Below are positions 14,809 through 22,779 of a stretch of DNA of 64,000 nt, in pieces. The stretch's first letter is position 1; every line of letters starts with the position of its first letter. The position numbers and the translations under genes are program-made. The DNA is taken from assembly GCF_900108335.1 (NCBI RefSeq), contig NZ_FNVT01000005.1:62001-126000 (forward strand), given 5' to 3'. Under the pieces are notes generated by a model, which was not told the DNA's origin, searched no databases, and saw nothing but the letters and a program-made list of their open reading frames with translations. The DNA comes from Nonomuraea solani (lineage in GTDB: Bacteria; Actinomycetota; Actinomycetes; Streptosporangiales; Streptosporangiaceae).

Positions 14809-16248
14809 ATGGAGATCGATGAGGCACGATCGCTGGCGCGCTCTCTCCAGAAGCTTCTCAACGAGGCCGTCACCCTGATCGACGAGTCCCGCCCGGTCCC
14901 CGACCTCGTGGCCAGGGTGACCGGGCACCTGTCCTGCTCGCTGCGGGACCTGGTGTGCGTCACGCAGACGTTCAGGGACTGGGAGCACGCGAGCCTGCAG
15001 CGCGGCGTGGACGCCTATCTCGCCGCCAGGGGCGGGGCGGACTGGTTCGGCGTGTCGGGTCAGGGCCGCGAGCACAACGACACGATCGACCTGCTGACCG
15101 TGGCCGCCCACGGCTATGACCGCTACGACGTCGGCGCCGTCGACTACGCCACCACGGCCGTCGGCCCGGACGAGACGATCGAGGTCGTGACGTTCGGCCT
15201 GGCCACGACGACGGCGCCGGACGGGGCGCCCGCCGTGATCGTCCTGCGCGGGCCCGCCGAGATGTTCGGCAGGGAGGGCTCCAGGGTCGAGGTGATCGCC
15301 GCGTCACGGGAGAGCGCGACGGCCGCCCGGGAGGAGATCGAGCGGCTGATGCGCGCGAACGACGCGCTGCGCGGCCAGATTCTCACGTTCGGCGTCTCGG
15401 AGCACCGGGGCAACAGCCTGGTGACGTTCCTGCCGCGCCCGGCGCTCGGCCCCGGCGAGGTGATCCTGCCCGACGGGGTGCTGGAGACGATCGACCGGCA
15501 CGTGGTCGGCATCGGCCGGCACGCCGAGGCGCTGCTGGCCCGCGGCCAGCATCTCAAGCGCGGCCTGCTGCTGCACGGCCCGCCCGGAACGGGCAAGACC
15601 CACACGGTGCGCTACCTGATGGGCCGCCTGCCGGGCGTGACGATCGTGGTCATGGCCGGTACGGCGATGGGCTTCGTCTCGGAGGCGGCCGCCCTGGCCA
15701 GACGCCTGCAGCCGGCCATCGTGGTCGTGGAGGACGTGGACCTGGTCGCGATGGACCGCAGTCTCTCGGACGAGGGCAGCCCGCTGCTGTTCACGCTGTT
15801 CGACGCGATGGACGGCATCGGCGCCGACGCCGACGTCACGTTCGTGCTGACCACGAACCGGGCCGACACGCTCGAACACGCCCTGGCGAACCGGCCGGGC
15901 CGGGTGGACCTGGCCGTGGAGGTGCCCAGGCCGGACGCGCGCTGCCGGCACGCGCTGCTGCGCCTGTACGGGGCCGCGCGGCTGCCGGAGGCCGACCTGG
16001 AGCGGCTGGTGGACAGGACGGACGGCATGACCGCCTCGTTCTTCAAGGAACTGCTGCGCCGGGCGGTGCTGGAGTCGCTGGACGACGGGTCGGAGGACGT
16101 GAGCGGAGAGCACCTGACGGCCGCGCTGGAGGAGATGCTGCGCGGCCAGGAGGCCCTGACGCGCACGCTGCTCGGCGCCCCACACGACTCGCACGACTCG
16201 CACGACTCGCACGACTCGTACGCCTCGGACGGGCTGTTACCCGAGTGA
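14809..16248 (+). CDS. AAA-family ATPase
   Basis: A 479-residue protein. The N-terminal half (1-230) is not recognised. The AAA module contains Walker A GPPGTGKTH (about 257-265), Walker B AIVVVEDVDLVA, sensor 1 VLTTNRAD and the arginine-finger region LANRPGRVDLAVEVPRP, followed by a helical lid. It resembles FtsH/Cdc48-type remodelling ATPases but has no protease domain or membrane segment. ATG 14809 is the first start after the upstream terminator. Near the C-terminus the triplet His-Asp-Ser is repeated four times, from a 9-bp DNA repeat. It is monocistronic; the client protein is unknown. Confidence 0.8.
   Translation: MEIDEARSLARSLQKLLNEAVTLIDESRPVPDLVARVTGHLSCSLRDLVCVTQTFRDWEHASLQRGVDAYLAARGGADWFGVSGQGREHNDTIDLLTVAAHGYDRYDVGAVDYATTAVGPDETIEVVTFGLATTTAPDGAPAVIVLRGPAEMFGREGSRVEVIAASRESATAAREEIERLMRANDALRGQILTFGVSEHRGNSLVTFLPRPALGPGEVILPDGVLETIDRHVVGIGRHAEALLARGQHLKRGLLLHGPPGTGKTHTVRYLMGRLPGVTIVVMAGTAMGFVSEAAALARRLQPAIVVVEDVDLVAMDRSLSDEGSPLLFTLFDAMDGIGADADVTFVLTTNRADTLEHALANRPGRVDLAVEVPRPDARCRHALLRLYGAARLPEADLERLVDRTDGMTASFFKELLRRAVLESLDDGSEDVSGEHLTAALEEMLRGQEALTRTLLGAPHDSHDSHDSHDSYASDGLLPE
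16183..16218 (+). repeat. Four tandem 9-bp units encoding HDS
   Basis: CACGACTCG is repeated four times without change at the 3' end of the AAA ATPase gene, encoding (His-Asp-Ser)x4; a fifth, diverged unit follows. Being in frame and in a tail, it probably reflects slippage and may vary between strains. His and Asp could bind metal. Confidence 0.85.
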
Positions 16249-16268
16249 GAATTTTGCAAAAGCAGGGG

Positions 16269-17336
16269 TCAGGGTCTGTCGAGCGTCCTGAGCCGGGCCG
16301 CCTTGAGGCCCAGGTGCACGGCCAGGCGGTCGTCGCCGTCCGACAGGTCCCGGTGGGTGAGGCGTTCGGCCTTGCCCAGCCGGTAGTAGAGCGTCTGGCG
16401 GTGGATGCCCAGCTCGGCGGCGGTCTTCTGGACGTGGCCGCCGCGGTCGAGGTAGACCTCCACGGTCTGGGCCAGCTCGGTGTCGAGCGAGGCGGTCTCG
16501 CCGGCCAGCTCGCGCAGGTCGGCCTGGCTCAGCCGGGCCAGCAGGCGGTGCACGCCGAGGTCCTCCCAGCGGGCGATCGGGGCGTAGCGGGGGAAGTGCT
16601 CGGCGACGCGCAGGGCCTGGCGGGCCTCGCGCCAGCTCAGCCAGGCGTCGGCCGGGTCGGTCCTGGGGGCGCCGAGGCCGGCGGCGGTGCCGTACGCGCT
16701 CTGGAGCGTCTGCGCCACCTCCCCCGCGAGGTGGGCGGGGGCGAGCAGGGCGACCGGCGAGCCCGTGCGGGCCAGGACGCCGCGCGGGAGTGTCCAGAGG
16801 GCGGCCACCCGCTCCTCCGACTCGCGCACGGCGACGGCCGCGACCGGGCCCGGCACCTCGATGGAGGCGTCCGCGCGCTCCTCCGGGTCGGCGGAGAGCA
16901 GGGCGCGCAGGCCGCGCCCGAGATCCTGCCTGCTCCTGGCCTCCTGGGCGAGCGCGGCGGCGGCCCTGGCGACGAGCGGCGCGGCGGCCCGCAGGATCTC
17001 GTCGGTCAGCTCGCCCGAGTCGAGCAGCCACAGATAGCCGTAGGTGACGTCGGTGTGGCGCAGCGGCCAGCAGACTCTGGCGAGGACCTTGAGCTCGGCG
17101 TCGGCGGGGATCCTGACCGGGCCGTTCGCCCTGGCGATGCCGTAGCGTTCGAAGTAGTCGCGCACCTCTCCGGTGGCGCGCCGGCGCAGGATCGACTCCT
17201 GGCGGACCGTGTCGATGTCGCCGTGCTGCGCTCCGTAGGCCAGCAGCCGGAACGAGCGGTCCTCCAGCGTCGCGGACGCCCCCAGGCGGGCGGCGATCTC
17301 GTCGACGATCTCTTGTAGGTCTGCCGTGTTGTGCAT
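16269..17336 (-). CDS. PucR-family transcriptional regulator of proline catabolism
   Basis: A 355-residue protein. An N-terminal sensory region (LGASATLEDRSFRLLAYGAQ) is followed by a GGDEF-like middle and a C-terminal PucR-type helix-turn-helix (QKTAAELGIHRQTLYYRLGK). Divergent transcription from pruB and pruA, with 76 bases between starts, makes it the likely activator of proline use, as for other PucR proteins next to proline dehydrogenase genes. ATG 17336 (MHNTADLQ) is preferred because family members start just before this helix; an upstream GTG (17357) would add seven residues. Confidence 0.85.
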   Translation of the reverse strand: MHNTADLQEIVDEIAARLGASATLEDRSFRLLAYGAQHGDIDTVRQESILRRRATGEVRDYFERYGIARANGPVRIPADAELKVLARVCWPLRHTDVTYGYLWLLDSGELTDEILRAAAPLVARAAAALAQEARSRQDLGRGLRALLSADPEERADASIEVPGPVAAVAVRESEERVAALWTLPRGVLARTGSPVALLAPAHLAGEVAQTLQSAYGTAAGLGAPRTDPADAWLSWREARQALRVAEHFPRYAPIARWEDLGVHRLLARLSQADLRELAGETASLDTELAQTVEVYLDRGGHVQKTAAELGIHRQTLYYRLGKAERLTHRDLSDGDDRLAVHLGLKAARLRTLDRP

Positions 17337-17412
17337 TTGTACGACAGCCTGCCACACCCGGCGTTACGCGCGTCGATGGCCCCCTCTGAGCTGGGCTTTC
17401 TAGACTGAAACC

Positions 17413-18330
17413 ATGCTGGGTCAACTGCTGCTCGCCGCTTCGAGGAGCGGGGTCGTGCGCCGCTCCGTTTCAGGCTTCCCGCTCACCAAGAAGGTAGTGC
17501 GGCGGTTCGTCGCGGGCGAACAGGCCCAGGAGGCCCGTAACGCCATCGAACGGCTGCGCGACACCGGGCTCGCCGTGACCGTGGACCACCTCGGCGAGGA
17601 GACACTCGACGCGCGTGCCGCCGAGGCCACCGCGCGGGCGTACATCACGCTGCTGGAGGCGCTGAAGCCGCTGCGGCTCGGCGACCGCGGCGAGGTGTCG
17701 GTGAAGCTGTCGGCCGTCGGGCAGCGGCTCGACGACGCCATGGCGCTGGAGCACGCCCGCGAGATCTGCGCCGCCGCCGCGGCGAGCGGCGCGACCGTCA
17801 CGCTCGACATGGAGGACCACACCACGGTCGACTCCACGCTGTCGATCCTGCGCAAGCTGCGCGAGGACCACCCGGCCACGGGCGTCGCCATCCAGGCGTA
17901 CCTGTTCCGCAGTGAGCGGGACTGTCACGACCTGTCCTCCGAGGGATCGCGCGTACGGCTGGTCAAAGGCGCCTACCGCGAGCCCGCCTCCGTCGCCCAC
18001 CAGGGAAGGACCGACGTCGACAAGGCGTACGTGCGATGCCTGCGGATCCTCATGGCGGGGAACGGTTACCCCATGGTGGCGACGCACGACGACCGCATGA
18101 TCGCGATCACGGAGCTGCTCGCCGACCGGTTCGGGCGGACGATCGGCGACCACGAGTTCCAGATGCTCTACGGAATCAGGACCGACCTGCAGGAGGCCCT
18201 CGCCGGGGCCGGCCACACGGTCCGCGTCTACGTCCCCTACGGCGACGACTGGTACGGCTATTTCATGCGCCGCCTCGCGGAGCGCCCCGCCAACGTCGCC
18301 TTCTTCCTTCGTGCCCTTGGGGGTAAGTAA
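17413..18330 (+). CDS. pruB: Proline dehydrogenase (monofunctional)
   Basis: A 305-residue FAD enzyme oxidising L-proline to pyrroline-5-carboxylate. The TIM-barrel motifs include VSVKLSAVGQRLDD, VTLDMEDHTTVDSTLSILRK, RLVKGAYREP and VYVPYGDDWYGYFMRRLAER, whose Arg pair binds the proline carboxylate. The length matches monofunctional actinobacterial PRODH. The next gene starts at the base after its stop, so the pathway's two enzymes are cotranslated. PucR is divergent. The symbol follows mycobacterial usage. Confidence 0.92.
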   Translation: MLGQLLLAASRSGVVRRSVSGFPLTKKVVRRFVAGEQAQEARNAIERLRDTGLAVTVDHLGEETLDARAAEATARAYITLLEALKPLRLGDRGEVSVKLSAVGQRLDDAMALEHAREICAAAAASGATVTLDMEDHTTVDSTLSILRKLREDHPATGVAIQAYLFRSERDCHDLSSEGSRVRLVKGAYREPASVAHQGRTDVDKAYVRCLRILMAGNGYPMVATHDDRMIAITELLADRFGRTIGDHEFQMLYGIRTDLQEALAGAGHTVRVYVPYGDDWYGYFMRRLAERPANVAFFLRALGGK

Positions 18331-19956
18331 ATGGATGCCATCAGCAACGTGCCCGTGCCCGCGAACGAGACCGTTCTCGGCTACGCGCCGGGCAGTGCCG
18401 AGCGGTCCGCGCTGGAAGACCGCATCAAGGAGCTGGCCGGGTCGTCGCTCGACCTGACCATGACCATCGACGGCGCGCAGCGCCTCGGCGGTGGCGCCCC
18501 CATCAACGTGGTGCAGCCGCACAACCATGCCTCCGTCCTGGGCCGTACCAACGACGCTACGGCTCAGGACGTGCGGGACGCCGTCGACAGCGCCCTCCGG
18601 GCTGCTCCCGCCTGGCGGGAGCTGTCGTTCGACGAGCGGGCCGCGATCTTCCTCAAGGCGGCCGACCTGCTGGCGGGCCCGTGGCGGGCCACGCTGAACG
18701 CGGCCACCGTGCTGGGGCAGTCGAAGTCGGCGCAGCAGGCGGAGATCGACGCGGCCTGTGAGCTGATCGACTTCCTGCGCTTCAACGTGGCCTACGCCCG
18801 GCAGCTCTACGCGGACCAGCCGGTGTCGTCGCCGGGCGTGTGGAACCGGATGGAGTACCGGCCGCTCGAAGGTTTCGTGCTCGCGATCACGCCGTTCAAC
18901 TTCACCGCCATCGCCGGAAATTTGCCGACTTCTGCGGCTTTGATGGGCAATGTCGTTGTCTGGAAGCCGTCGCCGACCCAGCAGTTCGCCGCGCACTTCA
19001 CGATGCGCCTGCTGGAGGCGGCCGGGCTGCCCCCGGGCGTGATCAACCTGGTCACCGGCAACGGGCAGGCCGTCTCCGAGGTCGCGCTCGGGCACCCGGC
19101 GCTGGCCGGCATCCACTTCACCGGCTCGACCGCGACGTTCCAGCACCTCTGGGCCACCGTGGGCACCAACATCGCCTCCTACCACGGCTACCCGCGCCTG
19201 GTCGGCGAGACCGGCGGCAAGGACTTCGTGCTCGCCCACCCGTCCGCCGACCCGGGCGTGCTGTCGACGGCGCTGATCAGGGGCGCGTTCGAGTACCAGG
19301 GGCAGAAGTGCTCGGCCGCCTCCCGCGCGTACGTGCCGCGCTCGGTCTGGAACCGGATGCGCGACGACTTCGTCTCCGTGGCCGAGTCGCTGACCGTGGG
19401 CGACGTGGCGGCCGACCTGTCGACGTTCATGGGCGCGGTCATCGACGACCGGGCGTTCGCCAAGCACAAGGCGGCGATCGACCGGGCGCGCGCGGCCGCC
19501 AACATCGACGTGCTCACCGGCTCGTACGACGACTCGGTCGGCTACTTCGTCAAGCCGACGATCCTGGAGTGCGCCGACCCGGCCGACGACATCTTCGTCA
19601 AGGAGTACTTCGGGCCGATCCTCGGCGTGCACGTCTACGACGACCGCGACTTCGACACGGTGCTCGACCAGATGGAGGGCATCGCCCCCTACGCGCTGAC
19701 CGGCTCGATCATCGCCCAGGACCGCTACGCCATCGCCTCGGCCTCCGACCGGCTGCGCTTCGCGGCGGGCAACTTCTACGTCAACGACAAGCCGACGGGC
19801 GCGGTCGTGGGCCAGCAGCCGTTCGGCGGCGCCCGCGCCTCGGGCACCAACGACAAGGCGGGCTCGATCTTCAACCTGATCCGCTGGGTGAACGCCCGTA
19901 CGATCAAGGAGACGTTCGTCCCGCCGACCGACCACCGCTACCCGCACATGGGCTGA
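18331..19956 (+). CDS. pruA: L-glutamate gamma-semialdehyde (P5C) dehydrogenase
   Basis: A 541-residue NAD-dependent aldehyde dehydrogenase converting glutamate semialdehyde to glutamate. It shows VLAITPFNFTAIAGNLPT (N of the oxyanion hole), LVGETGGKDFVLAHP (general base Glu region) and catalytic Cys in EYQGQKCSAASRAY, in the form specific to P5C dehydrogenases. GGGGGTAAGTAA, which includes the stop of pruB, serves as its ribosome binding site. A long inverted repeat follows the gene. Confidence 0.95.
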   Translation: MDAISNVPVPANETVLGYAPGSAERSALEDRIKELAGSSLDLTMTIDGAQRLGGGAPINVVQPHNHASVLGRTNDATAQDVRDAVDSALRAAPAWRELSFDERAAIFLKAADLLAGPWRATLNAATVLGQSKSAQQAEIDAACELIDFLRFNVAYARQLYADQPVSSPGVWNRMEYRPLEGFVLAITPFNFTAIAGNLPTSAALMGNVVVWKPSPTQQFAAHFTMRLLEAAGLPPGVINLVTGNGQAVSEVALGHPALAGIHFTGSTATFQHLWATVGTNIASYHGYPRLVGETGGKDFVLAHPSADPGVLSTALIRGAFEYQGQKCSAASRAYVPRSVWNRMRDDFVSVAESLTVGDVAADLSTFMGAVIDDRAFAKHKAAIDRARAAANIDVLTGSYDDSVGYFVKPTILECADPADDIFVKEYFGPILGVHVYDDRDFDTVLDQMEGIAPYALTGSIIAQDRYAIASASDRLRFAAGNFYVNDKPTGAVVGQQPFGGARASGTNDKAGSIFNLIRWVNARTIKETFVPPTDHRYPHMG

Positions 19957-19969
19957 CTCTCGCTCGGAA

Positions 19970-20016
19970 CCGCCGTGGCGTAATGTGCAATATTCGTGTC
20001 ATTGACGCCACGGCGG
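19970..20016. terminator. Long inverted repeat between pruA and the GlxA-like gene
   Basis: CCGCCGTGGCGT (19970-19981) and ACGCCACGGCGG (20005-20016) are perfect complements, and AATG/CATT extends the stem inward with one bulged base. It can terminate pruA transcription. Because it lies 22 bases before the next start and its centre is AT-rich, it could also be an operator of that gene. Confidence 0.6.
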
Positions 20017-20037
20017 GCCCGCGACCAGCATGAAAGC

Positions 20038-21000
20038 ATGCAACGACGAGTCCTGATCGTCGTCTTCCCCGGCTTTCAGCTGCTCGACATGGCCGGTCCC
20101 GCCGACGTGTTCGGCACCGCGGCCCTGATCGCGCCCGGCGGCGGCTACCGGGTCGAGGTGGCCGCCCCGCGGGCCGGCGCCGTGGCCGCGCACAACGGCG
20201 TCGCGGTGACGGCCACGGCGCTCACCGAGGTCGAGGGCCCGATCGACACGCTGCTCGTGGCCGGCGGATTCTCGGTGCCCGAGCACCTGGCCGACAAGGA
20301 GCTCATCGGCGCGATCGCCGGGCTGGCCGCGCGGGCCCGGCGGGTCGCCTCCGTGTGCAACGGCGCGTTCCTGCTGGCCGAGGCCGGGCTGCTGGACCAT
20401 CGGCGGGCCACCACGCACTGGCTGTCCGCCGCCGACCTCAAGAGCCGCTACGCGCGCGTCGAGGTGGACGCCGACCCCCTCTACATCGAGGACGGCAACG
20501 TCTGGACCTCCGCGGGCGTCCTGAGCGGCGTCGACCTCGCTTTGGCGCTGGTGGCCAGGGACCACGGCCACGCGCTCGCCCGCGACGTCGCCCGCGGCCT
20601 CGTGGTGTATCTGCACCGGCCGGGCGGGCAGAGCCAGTTCAGCACTCCCATGCGCGCATTGACGCCGCGCAGCGAGCCGCTCAGGGAGTTGCAGGGCTAT
20701 ATCGACGCGAACCCGGGCGCCGACCTCAGCGTCCCCGCGCTCGCCGGGCGCGTCGGCATGAGCGAGCGCCACTTCTCACGCGTCTTCACCGAGCAGACCG
20801 GTCTTTCACCCGGCCGGTACGTCGAACGCAGCCGCGCCGAAACCGCCAGACGGCTCCTGGAGGTCACCGGCCTCCCGCTGGACAGCGTGGCCAGGGAGTC
20901 GGGGCTCGGCACGCCGGAGACGCTCTACCGCGTCTTCAGGCGGCACTGGCGGATCTCACCGGGCGATCATCGCCGCCGGTTCCAGACGAAGGAGAGATGA
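20038..21000 (+). CDS. GlxA-family transcriptional regulator (DJ-1/PfpI plus AraC HTH)
   Basis: A 320-residue protein. Residues 1-185 form a DJ-1/PfpI domain (LIVVFPGFQLLDMAGPADVF, then VASVCNGAFLLAEAGLL with the conserved Cys). Residues about 215-315 hold two AraC-type helix-turn-helix units (LAGRVGMSERHFSRVFTEQT, then GLGTPETLYRVFRRHW). Such proteins activate nearby catabolic genes. ATG 20038 is used since the DJ-1 fold begins directly (MQRRVLIVVFPG). The DJ-1 family gene just downstream is probably its target and operon partner. Confidence 0.88.
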   Translation: MQRRVLIVVFPGFQLLDMAGPADVFGTAALIAPGGGYRVEVAAPRAGAVAAHNGVAVTATALTEVEGPIDTLLVAGGFSVPEHLADKELIGAIAGLAARARRVASVCNGAFLLAEAGLLDHRRATTHWLSAADLKSRYARVEVDADPLYIEDGNVWTSAGVLSGVDLALALVARDHGHALARDVARGLVVYLHRPGGQSQFSTPMRALTPRSEPLRELQGYIDANPGADLSVPALAGRVGMSERHFSRVFTEQTGLSPGRYVERSRAETARRLLEVTGLPLDSVARESGLGTPETLYRVFRRHWRISPGDHRRRFQTKER

Positions 21001-21003
21001 CCC

Positions 21004-21633
21004 GTGCACGTCGCCATCCTGCTCTACCCCCGGTTCACCGCGCTGGACGCGGTCGGGCCGTACACGGTGCTGTCCGTCGCGCCGGGCTGCACGGTCACGT
21101 TCGTGGCCGCCGAGGCCGGGCCGGTCGTCGACGACCAGGGCACGCTCACCCTGCTCGCGACGGCCTCGTACGCGGGCCTGCCCGCACCGGACGTGATCGT
21201 GGTCCCCGGCGGTCCCGGCACCCTGGAGGCGCTGTCCGACGAGCCGCTGCTGGAGTGGATCCGGCGGGCGCACGAGCACACCCGCTGGACGACCTCGGTG
21301 TGCACCGGCTCGCTCATCCTCGGCGCGGCCGGGCTGCTGACGGGTCTGAAGGCGACCACCCACTGGGCGTTCCTGGACGCCCTGACGGGCTTCGGCGCCT
21401 CACCGGCCGCCGAGCGCGTGGTGACCGAGGGCAAGATCGTGACGGCGGCGGGGGTGTCGGCGGGCATCGACATGGCGCTGACCCTGCTCGCGCGGGCGCG
21501 CGACGTGGAGACGGCGCAGTTGGTGCAACTGGCGATCGAGTACGACCCGCGGCCGCCGTTCGACGCCGGCTCCCCGAAGACGGCCCCCGACGGCCTGGCC
21601 GAACGCGCGCTCACTCTGCTGACCGGAGCCTAG
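21004..21633 (+). CDS. DJ-1/PfpI family protein
   Basis: A 209-residue single-domain protein (VAILLYPRFTALDAVGPYTV, nucleophile region TTSVCTGSLILGAAGLL). Members include isonitrile hydratases, amidases and glyoxalases; the activity cannot be assigned. It starts at GTG 21004, three bases after the upstream stop, with AAGGAG nine bases before. It shares its fold with the N-terminal half of the upstream regulator, so the pair is an example of sensor and enzyme built on one fold. A hairpin terminator follows. Confidence 0.82.
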   Translation: MHVAILLYPRFTALDAVGPYTVLSVAPGCTVTFVAAEAGPVVDDQGTLTLLATASYAGLPAPDVIVVPGGPGTLEALSDEPLLEWIRRAHEHTRWTTSVCTGSLILGAAGLLTGLKATTHWAFLDALTGFGASPAAERVVTEGKIVTAAGVSAGIDMALTLLARARDVETAQLVQLAIEYDPRPPFDAGSPKTAPDGLAERALTLLTGA

Positions 21634-21642
21634 CGGCTCTGA

Positions 21643-21683
21643 GCAGCGGCCCTCGTCCCTCCAGCCCGGAACGAGGGCGCTGC
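21643..21683. terminator. Hairpin terminator after the DJ-1 gene
   Basis: GCAGCGGCCCTCGT and ACGAGGGCGCTGC form a stem of 13 pairs with one bulge and a loop of about 14 bases, ten bases after the stop codon at 21631-21633. Confidence 0.65.
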
Positions 21684-21693
21684 CATCCGGGTC

Positions 21694-21968
21694 CTATGTC
21701 CGGTCGGACCCGGAACTCTTCACCAAAGGGCAACGGCGCCGCCGAACATTGCCCGCTCCGACGGCGGCGCCGCGCCCGGCACCTCGGCACGCGCCCGGCG
21801 GGCGAGCCCCCGCCGACCGCCCATGAGTTCGCCCACGGCACGCCGGGAGCCGCCGGATCATCTTCCGGACCGGACGGCCGGGCCCATGGATTGGATCGTT
21901 CCAGGAGGCCGGCGCCGGTCGGAGGGTCATGATCCGGCCGCCGCCGTCGTGCCGGTGTCGCGTGCCAT
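21694..21968 (-). other. Two overlapping small ORFs with a good ribosome binding site
   Basis: ATG 21968 has AAGGAG six bases upstream and encodes 13 residues (MARDTGTTAAAGS). Its stop overlaps ATG 21930 (ATGA), which opens a 78-codon, Arg- and Pro-rich frame ending at 21694. The coupled arrangement is what real small genes show, but the second protein looks like translated high-GC spacer and matches nothing I know. The rest of the 21684-22062 gap holds no supported gene. Confidence 0.25.
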
Positions 21969-22062
21969 GATCGACTCCTTCGCCAGTATGAGGACTGCTC
22001 GGAAAAGGGCCGGTGCCGAAGGAGACTATGGCGTCGGGTGAAGGGCCCGCTTCGGGGCGGGA

Positions 22063-22080
22063 CCTAGGGAAATCCCTAGG
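22063..22080. repeat. 18-bp near-perfect palindrome
   Basis: CCTAGGGAAATCCCTAGG has 8-bp perfect arms around AA. It is 33 bases beyond the stop of the HTH regulator on the minus strand. It may act as a terminator or as a protein-binding site. Confidence 0.5.
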
Positions 22081-22112
22081 CTGCGATCGCGGCCGGCACC
22101 CCTGACCGGCGG

Positions 22113-22712
22113 TCACTCCGGGGCGGCTACCGTGCCCACCGGCAGGACGTCGAAGTGGACGACCACGTGGCCGGTGGCCGCGCCCTCCGCCGCGGCCGGG
22201 TCCCTGCCGTCCGACAGCGCCCGATAGCGCTCCAGCACCTCGAACACCTGGTCCTTCATCCGCTCCGTCTCCTCCGCCGTGAGCCGCAGCGACCGCCGCC
22301 CGAACGCGCCGGCCTGGGCCCACTCCTCGGGCGCCGTGTCCATCTCCTGCCGCCACCTGGCCAGTTCGGCGCCGCGCTGGCGGACCAGGTCGTCGAGCAG
22401 GAGCTCCATCGCGCTCGCCGTCTCCGGATCGCCGGGCCGCTCGCCGTAGGAGAAGCCGCCGGGGGTGATGCGCCAGTATTTCTCCTTCCCCCGCCCCATC
22501 TCGGGCGCGACCTCGATCATGCCGTGCCGGGCCAGCTCTCTCAGGTGGTAGCTCGTCGCGCCGGTGTTCTGCCCGAGCAGGGCGGCGAGCCGGGTGGCCG
22601 TGGAGGGGCCGTGCTCGTCGAGCAACTCGTAGATCCGCAGTCGCAGCGGGTGAGCGAAGGACTTCAGGGCGTTCTCGTCCAGCGTACGAGCGGAGAAACT
22701 CTTGCCTGCCAT
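22113..22712 (-). CDS. ArsR-like winged-helix transcriptional regulator
   Basis: A 199-residue protein. Residues about 8-95 form a winged helix (SFAHPLRLRIYELLDEHG, then LAALLGQNTGATSYHLRELA) of the ArsR/DUF-type found beside MFS exporters. The C-terminal half is helical, possibly for dimerisation or ligand binding. ATG 22712 (MAGKSF) is used because the divergent start and the symmetric element at 22715-22750 leave no room for the longer frame. It diverges from an MFS gene and probably represses it. No metal-binding Cys cluster is seen. Confidence 0.8.
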   Translation of the reverse strand: MAGKSFSARTLDENALKSFAHPLRLRIYELLDEHGPSTATRLAALLGQNTGATSYHLRELARHGMIEVAPEMGRGKEKYWRITPGGFSYGERPGDPETASAMELLLDDLVRQRGAELARWRQEMDTAPEEWAQAGAFGRRSLRLTAEETERMKDQVFEVLERYRALSDGRDPAAAEGAATGHVVVHFDVLPVGTVAAPE

Positions 22713-22714
22713 AC

Positions 22715-22750
22715 TGTGCACGCCTATCTTTGCAAAGAAACCTATGCACA
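22715..22750. promoter_or_regulatory. Symmetric operator candidate between HTH and MFS genes
   Basis: TGTGCA, 7 bases, the perfect palindrome CTTTGCAAAG, 7 bases, TGCACA. The outer arms are complementary and equally spaced from the centre. It fills the 67-base gap between the two divergent starts, as expected of an operator for the ArsR-like protein. Confidence 0.5.
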
Positions 22751-22779
22751 CTTTTCCTTACACACTATCGGAGTGAGCC

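Noticed and set aside
17470..19947. Minus-strand open frame of 825 codons
   Set aside because: It is the antisense of pruB and pruA, both of which have full family motifs; the composition is Arg-, Gly- and Val-rich without domains. It is an artefact of high GC.
20355..21932. Plus-strand frame of 525 codons across the two DJ-1 genes
   Set aside because: It is a shifted frame of the GlxA-like and DJ-1 genes; the product is Arg-rich and featureless.
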